Shown: one piece after another, positions 25,301 through 31,460 of the stretch
Numbering within the stretch: position 1 is the stretch's first letter
Layout of the letters: every line of letters starts with the position of its first letter
IMG/VR virus record: IMGVR_UViG_3300020438_000136
Span: 1-33,625 of that record
DNA: 33,625 nt
Direction: 5' to 3' (one strand)
Source: a virus
Translations under genes and position numbers: made by a program
The notes under the pieces: generated by a model
What the model saw: only the letters and a program-made list of their open reading frames with translations
Database searches by the model: none
Told to the model about the DNA's origin: nothing

Positions 25301-27055
25301 TTCACTGGTGTTGGTATGACTAACGTTACTGGAACAGGTGATTTTGTTACTGCTGATGTTCATATTGTTGATGGTACTGTTGGTGCTTGCACAGTTACAG
25401 CTTCTGGTAGTGGATACACTAAAGGTGATGTTTTGGGTATTGCAACTATTGGAAATAATAATGTTGGTAGAAATGCGAGATTATCTATTGTTTCTATAGG
25501 TAGAACAAATGAATTAATTCTTGACGATGTTCAGGGTAATTTTGCTCTAAATGGAAGACTAACATACACTAGTTCAATAACTGGTTTAACAACATCATTG
25601 AATACTCATACATCAGGTGGTATTTCTAGTACAACAGCTGAAAAAATCACTGTGGTAAATGATGGATTACACTTTAGTATAGATCATTTGAATCATGGTA
25701 TGCATCATGATACTAACAGAGTAGCGATTACAGATTCAGCATCTGACGTTCCTCCAACTAAATTGACATTACCATACAACTCAACTTCTACAGGATCAAT
25801 TGCTGTTGAAAGCACTAGTAATTTAGGAACATTTGAAAATGTTGCTGTTGGTGCAACCAACCCTGGCCTATTACAAATTGGTGAAGAAATTGTCAAGTAT
25901 ACTGGAGCATCTGGTGGTTCTATAACAGGAATAACAAGAGGATCTGGTAAGAAGAATTATTTAAAAGGAACACCAGTTCATAAGTATGAAATGGGTGGAG
26001 TTTCATTAAGTAGAATTAATAAAACTCATTTAATGAGTAATGTTACTGATACTGAACCAAGACCTATATCATTTGATCATTATACACTTAAGTTAGATCA
26101 AACTGGTAACACCTCTGGTGCTAATGAAGTATATTCAGTTGATAGAAGTTCTACTACTGCTTCTAGTTTCCCACCAATTAAATTTAATGAAACTAAATCT
26201 ACTGGTGGATATCACATACATGCATCTCAGAATATACCATTCCAAATGGTTGCACCAATGATCCATAACGTAACTGTTCCTGGAACTAATGTTACTGCAT
26301 CAATGAGAACTGTATCTGGAACAAACCTTGCTGATGGGTCTGGTAAAGGATTAGATTTACCATTTGTAGATAAGGGTTATGAAGCAATTACAATAAACAA
26401 AACAAATTATCTTAATTCTGCAAGATGTGTTGCATCAAGAGTTAATGAAACGAACAATCCAGTTCTTCAAAACTTCCCAGGAGATAGATCACTTGGTTTA
26501 ACGGTTAATTTGGCAACATCAAATACTCATTTGACTCCAATGATTGACCTTCATCGCTGTAATACAATTTTGGTTTCAAATAGAATTGATTCTCCTATTT
26601 CAAATTACAAAACAGATCCTAGAGTGAATACTCTAAAAGATGATCCTTCAGCATGTCAATACATCTCTAGAGAAAATGCATTAGAAAATCCTGCAACTTC
26701 CATTAAGATTATACTTAATGCTCATATTAATAAATACACAGACATTAGATGCTTCTATGCAATTAGTGCAACACCAGGATTTGAACCAACATTTATACCA
26801 TTCCCTGGATTTAACAATTTCAATAATAGAGGTCAAATTATTGAATTGTCTGAAAGTGATGGAAGACCTGACAAGTATGTGATTGATTCTGATATTGCTG
26901 CATTGGGTGGTGCTGCTGCTCAATTTAGAGAGTATACATTTAGCACTGAAAATATACCATCATTTAAATATTATAGAGTTAAATTTGTTCTTAGTGGAAC
27001 TGACCAAACATATGTTCCTAAAGTTTCTGACTTAAGGGTTATTACCCTAGCATAA
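19352..27055 (+). CDS. Large DUF4815-type virion structural protein (2567 aa)
   Basis: The N-terminus (YFDDFNPDDNYHKVLFKPGY, PVQAREITGLQSILQNQIEK, FGQHFFKEG) is the hallmark of DUF4815 virion proteins of marine phages. It sits where T4 carries gp9 to gp12, so a role in the outer baseplate or fibre attachment is likely. A helical segment near residues 1125-1160 (RYRMQDIKRLEDRIKNLEYY) is typical of the family and could be a trimer coiled coil. Further on are Thr-rich segments (about 1340-1420), GxGY repeats (about 1965-2040), the GEEIVKYTG...ITRGSGKK module (about 2147-2222), and a beta-rich C-terminus ending YYRVKFVLSGTD...VSDLRVITLA. No signal or membrane segment is present. It may be a fibre-network or tail-fibre adaptor. 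The exact T4 equivalent cannot be assigned. Confidence 0.82.
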   Translation: MAQQTNLNVSPYFDDFNPDDNYHKVLFKPGYPVQAREITGLQSILQNQIEKFGQHFFKEGAKVIPGNTAYSPKYYAVELNNTHLGVPVDFYISQLIGRKIIGLTTGVTAIINQVITQQESERGNLTLYISYMSSGVEDSNIRVFADGELLTADSDIISGPENNAFIPSGESFASCIANNATATAASFSISNGVYFIRGNFVNVGDETIILSQYGNSPSARIGLRINEDIINSDEDETLADNSKGFNNYAAPGADRLKISTSLYAKPLDDFNDSNFIELAVVDEGVLKSQKKRTEYSFIADEMARRTYEESGDYSIRPFDIVVKNSLNDGTGNNGVYEEGEFTQQGTLASDDLAVYQVGPGKAFVKGYEIETISSTYLDAPKPRTTKTLESQGVTYNTGNNLRLNRVYGAPTIGIGNTYIISLRDQRSGDNSFKMSGSEIGLARVYDYALESGSYSTSNSDTNEWDISLYDIQLTTRVTLNENINLTVPTYVKGRYSGATGFLKNAVSESTSLELYDKQGDFLKNEPFDFNGESNNRVAIAVTSYGMSDVKQLYGGPELGNVGAALSFCADIKQKDHFVYGEAKITKIDNATGICTVTSENELFPGILKINNILAFGGLGNNESTFARITEVGTSSVKITGVSTVTGLVEGEIPSAADLVTPNLRLVQTPLESAAETCLYTLMPRPFVSDVDLTDATLTIRKSYSVDVALNPNTGLGQLSSALTADTNESFLPFDEERYIFVRPNGDVVALTDDMFLFTTGNTVLQIEGLGSAVNGCTLVATLTKSKPTPKTKRQNRVNATVINNSRLSGSGIGATTLNDGLVYGNFAYGNRVQDERISLNQADVIRILGIFESNDTSTASAPKMTLASLNGPTGKTTDLIEGERIVGADSGAIGIYTEKVTDAQITYIVQNQTPFEEGEVVTFGESKTQGLITTLDNPSKNISANYTFTTGQKNSFYDYGFVTRKTNAKPPKKGLKVYFSNGFYESTDDGDITVKNSYDSFNYSKDIPFINGELVTDTIDIRPKVAPYTVVAGTRSPLEFYGRSFTTSGGSAKNILASDESIITNFSFYVGRRDRIFLDKTGKFQIQYGEPSEKMETPVTVEDAIEIAMCEMPPYLFQTNRASLNFMKHKRYRMQDIKRLEDRIKNLEYYTSLSLIETETANMFIPDADGMNKFKSGFFVDNFTGLKTQETRGMKVKNSIDTVRKELRPQHYTTSIDLQAGPVENVDPAADLAYLDPEGTNVRRQADGVVTLDYTEVDWLTQQFATRTESVTPFLVSFWQAAVKISPNSDTWTDTARIEAKIVKAEGDFAQTMADNQREWGVDPQTGMSPIHWNAWETTWTGSETNSWTTTRQETSVGPTTETIVKAGWINGGDGVNESRLDTVTTTTTVQDTHSETFRTGTSTRTGIRKIVTEQWDNESFGDRVVSRDVINVMRSRNVEFIVSKCKPLTQLYAFFDGVNVTKLCTPKLMEISMESGTFQVGETVFGTLPQVGIQPEGTDAPFIKFRVAKADHRSGPYNAPTETFKRNPYISQVGATALETFLGTPGTVQVASSNAQSTEMPTTYSATSTILNVDTKSLSDQPQGDFFGFAWSGMTLRGATSGAQAGITNLRLISDLGANCLGSFYIPNPNSGNHPRFETGKKSLRLIDSPINDKDNCDTFGEDIYTAAGTLETVQETIVSIRNAKVETRHEEESRPARELTGSGVIGSGVINTDTSTDSQPIWYDPLAQSFQVTEKDGVFITSCDIYFQTKDDMDIPMTFQIRTMKGGFPTQKILPFSEIVKAPDDITVSQNGTLATKFTFDAPVFLEGANTEYCICLASWSTKYKVFISRIGEADILTDEFISQQPYLGSLFKSQNASTWDPSQWEDLKFHFRRAEFEQNGTLELYNPILSEGNAQVAKLMPNSININSNRVRIGIGTALSDTVLQLGNTIAQAAHNDGATAHTSPSNATGNYVGNAGIATGDMSVINAGLGYTPASGSYGFTGVGMTNVTGTGDFVTADVHIVDGTVGACTVTASGSGYTKGDVLGIATIGNNNVGRNARLSIVSIGRTNELILDDVQGNFALNGRLTYTSSITGLTTSLNTHTSGGISSTTAEKITVVNDGLHFSIDHLNHGMHHDTNRVAITDSASDVPPTKLTLPYNSTSTGSIAVESTSNLGTFENVAVGATNPGLLQIGEEIVKYTGASGGSITGITRGSGKKNYLKGTPVHKYEMGGVSLSRINKTHLMSNVTDTEPRPISFDHYTLKLDQTGNTSGANEVYSVDRSSTTASSFPPIKFNETKSTGGYHIHASQNIPFQMVAPMIHNVTVPGTNVTASMRTVSGTNLADGSGKGLDLPFVDKGYEAITINKTNYLNSARCVASRVNETNNPVLQNFPGDRSLGLTVNLATSNTHLTPMIDLHRCNTILVSNRIDSPISNYKTDPRVNTLKDDPSACQYISRENALENPATSIKIILNAHINKYTDIRCFYAISATPGFEPTFIPFPGFNNFNNRGQIIELSESDGRPDKYVIDSDIAALGGAAAQFREYTFSTENIPSFKYYRVKFVLSGTDQTYVPKVSDLRVITLA

Positions 27056-27056
27056 T

Positions 27057-27281
27057 ATGGATTACGTTAAAGTAAAGGATCATTCAGATCTTGCAAGAGA
27101 TCCTAGAACTAATCAAATCATCAATACTAACACTGGTGATTATAATCAGTATGTAGCTCGTCGTAATGCAAAAAAGAAAGAAAAAAACCAAGTTCTTTCT
27201 GTTGAAGAAGATCTTGCTAACTTAAAGTCTGAAATGAGTGAAATCAAATCTCTATTAAAGGAATTAGTCAATGGCAAATAA
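27057..27281 (+). CDS. Small coiled-coil protein next to virion genes (74 aa)
   Basis: The ATG at 27057 lies one base after the stop of the DUF4815 gene, and the ORF overlaps the next gene by 11 bases, so it is tightly coupled in the late run. The product has a charged N-terminus, a very basic stretch (ARRNAKKKEKNQ, about residues 34-45) and a C-terminal heptad-patterned helix (VEEDLANLKSEMSEIKSLLKEL, about residues 49-70), which suggests a short coiled coil. I recall similar proteins beside structural genes in T4-like cyanophages. It may be a minor virion or assembly protein. The function is not known. Confidence 0.8.
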   Translation: MDYVKVKDHSDLARDPRTNQIINTNTGDYNQYVARRNAKKKEKNQVLSVEEDLANLKSEMSEIKSLLKELVNGK

Positions 27282-27663
27282 GAAAATCACTTTTGATCCA
27301 GAAGCTGGTGCTTCATATGCTGCTAATTTTACTATGCTTGGTGGGGCTAATTTTATAGCAAATTTTGAAGTTGTAGGAACATCAAATACGGCTTTCAATC
27401 TTGAAGGTTATTCTGGTTCATCTCAGATGACAAAAAGTGTTTCTATTGGATCTACTGGATATCCTGCAGCAACTTTTAGTGTTGGAATTACAAGTGCTGC
27501 TGACGGAAAACTTCAAGTTTCTCTAGGTGGAACACAAACTAAAACTATAGAGGAAGGTAGATATGTTTATGATGTCGTAGTGAGTTCTGGAAATACCTTC
27601 TACAGATTGGTGGATGGTAATATTCTGGTTCTACCTGGTATATCATCAATCTCATCCCTATAA
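27271..27663 (+). CDS. Putative small virion protein with beta-sandwich pattern (130 aa)
   Basis: The gene starts 11 bases before the previous stop (ATGGCAAATAAG overlap). The sequence is almost entirely short alternating strands: ITFDPEAGASYAANFTML at the start, then ATFSVGITSAADGKLQVSLGG, then GRYVYDVVVSSGNTFYRLVDGNILVLPGIS. This order (a polynomial-like strand set, a 'yDv...g...RLvdG.i.v.pgis' ending) recalls the small Ig-like or upper-baseplate domains of many tail proteins, where the ending is conserved. That likeness is by pattern only. It sits between the DUF4815 protein and the neck genes, so a virion role is likely. Confidence 0.75.
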   Translation: MANKKITFDPEAGASYAANFTMLGGANFIANFEVVGTSNTAFNLEGYSGSSQMTKSVSIGSTGYPAATFSVGITSAADGKLQVSLGGTQTKTIEEGRYVYDVVVSSGNTFYRLVDGNILVLPGISSISSL

Positions 27664-27666
27664 ATA
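27659..27666 (+). promoter_or_regulatory. Perfect T4 late promoter before gp13
   Basis: TATAAATA, the exact T4 late -10 sequence, overlaps the TAA of the preceding gene (27661-27663) and lies 21-28 bases before the gp13 start. A GAGG ribosome binding site (27673-27676) follows. It probably provides separate late transcription of the neck genes. Confidence 0.7.
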
Positions 27667-27686
27667 TTGATAGAGGTATAGTATAA

Positions 27687-28535
27687 ATGGCTCAACCAGC
27701 ATCAAGATCAGAACTCATTACTTACTGTAAAAGGCAGTTAGGTGCTCCTGTATTGGAGATTAATGTTGCTGATGAACAAATAGAAGATATTCTGGATGAT
27801 GCTATTCAGTTCTTTCAAGAGAGGCATTTTGATGGTGTCTATAATACTTTTTTAAAATATAAATTAACAGAGAATGATATAAAAAGAGGAAGATCTAGAG
27901 GTGAGCGTAGTGATAATGTTGGAGTAACAACTACAACTGCAACTGCAACTATTGATGGTGGCACTACTAGTTTTAGTTGGACAGAAACTGCTAATTATCT
28001 ACAAGTTCCACCAGAAGTTATTGGAGTGACAAAAATATTTCATTATGATGGATCTAATACTGTTACAAATAATATGTTCAGTGTTAAGTATCAGTTATTT
28101 TTAAATGACATTTATTATTGGGGTGCTACGGAATTACTAACGTATGCAATGACTAAGACATATCTTGAAGATATTAATTTTCTGTTAACTACCCAAAAAC
28201 AAATTAGATTTAATCAAAGACAAGATAGACTGTATATGGATGTTGATTGGGGAAATGTTACTGAAGGAGATTATATTGTTATGGATTGTTATCGAGCAAT
28301 GAATCCCAATGATTATTCAAGAGTTTGGAATGATTCATTTTTAAAAATGTATCTAACTGCTCTTGTTAAAAGGCAGTGGGGTCAAAACTTAATGAAATTC
28401 CAAGGAGTAAAACTTCCTGGTGGAGTGGAGTTAAATGGTCGTCAAATGTATGATGATGGAGAAAAGGAATTGGAAAGAATTCGTGAAATGATGTCTAACT
28501 CTTACGAACTTCCTCCATTAGATATGATAGGTTAA
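27687..28535 (+). CDS. gp13: Neck protein gp13
   Basis: gp13 forms the head-completion ring at the portal, with gp14, to which the tail attaches. The 282-residue length compares with 309 in T4. The N-terminus (SRSELITYCKRQLGAPVLEINVADEQIEDILDDAIQFFQERHFDG, residues 6-50) is the standard gp13 opening in T4-like phages. Later segments QIRFNQRQDRLYMDVDW and DYIVMDCYRAMNP...YSRVWNDSFLKMYLTALVKRQWGQNL are also characteristic. It has its own late promoter and ribosome binding site and is followed four bases later by gp14, matching T4 order. Confidence 0.93.
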   Translation: MAQPASRSELITYCKRQLGAPVLEINVADEQIEDILDDAIQFFQERHFDGVYNTFLKYKLTENDIKRGRSRGERSDNVGVTTTTATATIDGGTTSFSWTETANYLQVPPEVIGVTKIFHYDGSNTVTNNMFSVKYQLFLNDIYYWGATELLTYAMTKTYLEDINFLLTTQKQIRFNQRQDRLYMDVDWGNVTEGDYIVMDCYRAMNPNDYSRVWNDSFLKMYLTALVKRQWGQNLMKFQGVKLPGGVELNGRQMYDDGEKELERIREMMSNSYELPPLDMIG

Positions 28536-28539
28536 GATC

Positions 28540-29970
28540 ATGGCACTTAACCCATTTTTTCAACAGGGATCGACAGGAGAGCAAAATCTTGTTCAATCAT
28601 TAATCAACGAACAGTTGAAGATGTATGGTGTAGATATACACTATATGCCTAGAAAATATGTTGCAGAAAAATCAATATTAAAAGAAGTAACTCAATCTAC
28701 ATTTGATGATGCATATCCAATAGAAGCATATATCGATAACTTTGATGGTTATGGAGATAATCCAACCATGTTATCTAAGTTTGGTATTACGGCAACTAAT
28801 GAAGTAACACTGATTATTTCTAAAGAAAGATTTGAAACATATGTTTCACCTCTAATGAAGAATGAGGAGAATATAAAATTATCTACAAGACCTAAAGAAG
28901 GAGATTTAGTATATTTTCCTTTAGGAGATCGTCTGTTTGAAATTAAATATGTAGAGCATGAAAAACCATTCTATCAACTTAAGAATACTTATGTTTATGA
29001 ATTGCGTTGTGAGCTCTTCCGTTATGAGGATGAGGTTATTGATACTGGAGTTGATGAAATTGATGATACTCTAGAAGGAATTGAAGGTGCTGATGGTGAA
29101 GAAGTTCTCATTGGTTCTGCTGGAACACAGAAATTAACTTTAGTTGGAAGTGCTGTTCAGGCAACTGCTATTACTGGTATTGTAAATGGTGGTATTCAAC
29201 AAATATTCCTTTCAAATAGAGGTAATAGTTATACGTATGCTCCAAGGGTGGCTATATCATCTGCACCAGGTGGTGGATTAAGTGGTATAGCAACTGCAAA
29301 TCTACTTGGTGGAATTGCTGTTTGTTCAGGTGCTATTGATGATACTGCAAAACGAGTAGTTCAAAGTATCAATCTTATAAATCCAGGTTATGGATATACA
29401 AGTAATCCTCAAATAGAGGTATTTGGTGATGGAACAGGAGTTGCAGCAACGGCTAAGATGGAAAATGGAACTGTTGGTATTGTAACTATTAGTGCTGGTG
29501 GTTCTGGATATACTACGTCACCAACTATAACATTCACCGCACAGAATGGAATTTCTACAACAGGTGCTGCAGGAACAGCGATTATAAGTAGTGCGGGAGC
29601 AATAACTGCTATTCATCTAACTAATGCTGGTGCAGGATATACTGTTGCACCAGCAATTACTATTGCTTCACCAGGAAGTAGTGGAAGTGGAAACTACTCA
29701 TTTAATGAAACAGTTACTGGTAGTGTAAGTGGAGCTACAGCAAGAGTAAGAACTTGGAATGCTTCAACTAGTGAAATGGAGATATATAATATATCTGGTG
29801 CATTTAAAACAAGTGAAACACTTACTGGTTCATCTTCTGGAGCTGCTCATCTGATTAGGTTAATTGACCTAACTAATTTTGATGATGGTTTTGGTGAAAA
29901 TGATGAATTTGAACTTCAAGCAGATGCTATTTTAGACTTCTCTGAAGGTAACCCATTTGGCACACCCTAA
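28540..29970 (+). CDS. gp14: Neck protein gp14 with inserted GxGY repeats (476 aa)
   Basis: The first about 180 residues match gp14 of T4-like phages: ALNPFFQQGSTGEQNLVQSL, then MYGVDIHYMPRKYV, ILKEVTQSTFDDAYPIEAYI and FGITATNEVTLIISK. T4 gp14 has 256 residues, so this protein carries about 220 extra. The extra part (about residues 205-435) is a run of GxGY beta repeats (QSINLINPGYGYTSNPQIEV, VGIVTISAGGSGYTTSPTIT, ITAIHLTNAGAGYTVAPAIT) plus an SGATARV...SSGAAHLI module. The normal C-terminal tail then resumes (NDEFELQADAILDFSEGNPF). The repeats are thus an insertion between the core and the tail and would form a decoration on the neck. The gene lies between gp13 and gp15, as in T4. Confidence 0.9.
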   Translation: MALNPFFQQGSTGEQNLVQSLINEQLKMYGVDIHYMPRKYVAEKSILKEVTQSTFDDAYPIEAYIDNFDGYGDNPTMLSKFGITATNEVTLIISKERFETYVSPLMKNEENIKLSTRPKEGDLVYFPLGDRLFEIKYVEHEKPFYQLKNTYVYELRCELFRYEDEVIDTGVDEIDDTLEGIEGADGEEVLIGSAGTQKLTLVGSAVQATAITGIVNGGIQQIFLSNRGNSYTYAPRVAISSAPGGGLSGIATANLLGGIAVCSGAIDDTAKRVVQSINLINPGYGYTSNPQIEVFGDGTGVAATAKMENGTVGIVTISAGGSGYTTSPTITFTAQNGISTTGAAGTAIISSAGAITAIHLTNAGAGYTVAPAITIASPGSSGSGNYSFNETVTGSVSGATARVRTWNASTSEMEIYNISGAFKTSETLTGSSSGAAHLIRLIDLTNFDDGFGENDEFELQADAILDFSEGNPFGTP

Positions 29971-29973
29971 ATA
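29967..29973 (+). promoter_or_regulatory. Late-type promoter motif before gp15
   Basis: CTAAATA overlaps the TAA stop of gp14 and lies 22-28 bases before the gp15 start, the same placement as the motifs before gp8, gp13 and the fibre gene. Confidence 0.45.
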
Positions 29974-29994
29974 TAATACAATAGGTCTATAACT

Positions 29995-30999
29995 ATGTTT
30001 GAATATTTTTATAACGAAATACTACGAAAGACAATTATTTCCTTTGGTACACTTTTTAATGGCCTAACAGTTAAGCAAGAAAGTTCAACTGTGAAAGTTC
30101 CTTTGGCATATGGGCCTACTCAGAAGTTTTTAGCAAGATTAGAGCAAGCACCGAATTTAAGTCAAGCAACTCAAATATCATTACCAAGAATGTCTTTTGA
30201 GTTTACTGGATTGACTTATGATCCATCTAGAAAAGTTACAACAACTCAAACCATTACTGTAAAAGATGCAGATGATGGAACAGAAATTAAGAAAGTATAT
30301 ACTCCAGTTCCATATAATATGCAATTTGAACTTTCTATTATGGTAAAGTTGAATGATGATGGATTGCAAATAATAGAACAGATCTTACCATATTTCCAAC
30401 CACAATATAATTTAACAGTTAATCTTCTTTCTAGTATAAATGAGAAAAGAGATGTTCCTGTTATTTTAGAAAATATTACAATGTCAGATGATTATGAAGG
30501 AGATTATACTACAAGGAGAGTTCTTCTTTATACATTAAACTTTACTGCTAAGACATACTTATTTGGCCCTGTTTCTTCTGCATCCAAGGATATCGTCAAG
30601 TCTGTTTCTGTTCGTTATCTTGCTGGTGGTGCTAAGAGCACAGAAAGAGATGTTACTTATGCTGTTAAACCTAGAGCAATCAAGGATTACACGGGAGATG
30701 TTGCCACAAATCTTTCCGAAGATATTGATGCAGATGTAACTGAAATAAATGTTGATGATGCAACTGCCATTACTGTTAAGAAATATATTGAAATTGAAGG
30801 TGAAGAATTATATGTTTCTAAGATCACTGGTAATAAACTTACAGTTAAGAGAGGTCAAGATAAGACCGTTGCCACTGGTCATGTAAGAGGAACTGACATT
30901 AAAGGTATTGATTATACTGATAATGCAGAGGGTGTTGGTGTAGATACTGCAGCAATAGAGATGGGTGATGACTTTGGATTTGATGGTTCCTACTCATGA
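29995..30999 (+). CDS. gp15: Tail sheath stabiliser and completion protein gp15, extended C-terminus
   Basis: gp15 caps the tail tube and sheath and joins the tail to the head neck. The start MFEYFYNEILRKTIISFGTL parallels T4 gp15 (MFGYFYNSSFRRYATLMGDL), and the signature EQILPYFQPQYN (about residues 125-136) is shared with EQILPYFQPHFN in T4. The TTRRVLLYTLNF strand also fits. At 334 residues it is longer than T4 gp15 (272). From about residue 230 the sequence becomes a separate module (TEINVDDATAITVKKYIEIE, then ELYVSKITGNKLTVKRGQD, then TGHVRGTDI) that resembles parts of gp7 and the DUF4815 protein. The stop overlaps the gp16 start (ATGA), giving coupled translation. Confidence 0.92.
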   Translation: MFEYFYNEILRKTIISFGTLFNGLTVKQESSTVKVPLAYGPTQKFLARLEQAPNLSQATQISLPRMSFEFTGLTYDPSRKVTTTQTITVKDADDGTEIKKVYTPVPYNMQFELSIMVKLNDDGLQIIEQILPYFQPQYNLTVNLLSSINEKRDVPVILENITMSDDYEGDYTTRRVLLYTLNFTAKTYLFGPVSSASKDIVKSVSVRYLAGGAKSTERDVTYAVKPRAIKDYTGDVATNLSEDIDADVTEINVDDATAITVKKYIEIEGEELYVSKITGNKLTVKRGQDKTVATGHVRGTDIKGIDYTDNAEGVGVDTAAIEMGDDFGFDGSYS

Positions 31000-31418
31000 A
31001 GAAAACCAATCTAGATGATGCTTTTAATGTAGAGTCATCAATTGTTCCTGAAGAAACAACTGAGATAGTAGAAAAGAAAAAACCTGATAGACTTACTAAA
31101 AATGATATTGAAAAAGACTATGAGTATACTCGTGGTAATCTTTACAGTATTATAGAGAAAGGTCAAGAAGCAATTAATGGTATTCTTGAACTTGCACAGG
31201 ATAGTGAGATGCCAAGGGCATACGAGGTCGCTGGCCAGTTGATTAAGAGTGTATCTGATGCTACCGATAAGTTGATGGATCTTCAAAAGAAGTTAAAGGA
31301 TGTAGAAGAGGAGTCTCAACAAAAAGGCCCATCTACAGTCAATAATGCATTGTTTGTTGGTTCTACTGCAGAACTTCAAAAAATGCTTAAAGCTCAATTA
31401 CCTAAAGACTCTAAATAA
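30996..31418 (+). CDS. gp16: Terminase small subunit gp16
   Basis: gp16 recognises phage DNA and regulates the packaging ATPase gp17. The 140-residue length compares with 164 in T4. The acidic start (SSIVPEETTEIVEKKK) is followed by the family core: DRLTKNDIEKDYEYTRGNLY, SIIEKGQEAINGILELAQDS, EMPRAYEVAGQLIKSVSDAT, DKLMDLQKKLKDVEEE. This is the helical oligomerisation region found in T4-like small terminases. The C-terminus GPSTVNNALFVGSTAELQKM is also typical. It overlaps gp15 by four bases. The large terminase gene, which follows directly in T4, is not within the next 2.2 kb here. Confidence 0.92.
   Translation: MKKTNLDDAFNVESSIVPEETTEIVEKKKPDRLTKNDIEKDYEYTRGNLYSIIEKGQEAINGILELAQDSEMPRAYEVAGQLIKSVSDATDKLMDLQKKLKDVEEESQQKGPSTVNNALFVGSTAELQKMLKAQLPKDSK
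31411..31417 (+). promoter_or_regulatory. Late-type promoter motif before the fibre-like gene
   Basis: CTAAATA overlaps the gp16 stop (31416-31418) and lies 44-50 bases before the next start. A purine-rich GGGGAGAGG follows, but it is too far upstream of the ATG at 31461 to be an ideal ribosome binding site. Confidence 0.4.
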
Positions 31419-31460
31419 ATCAGGGGAGAGGAATCCCGAAGTATCTAACTTACTAATACC

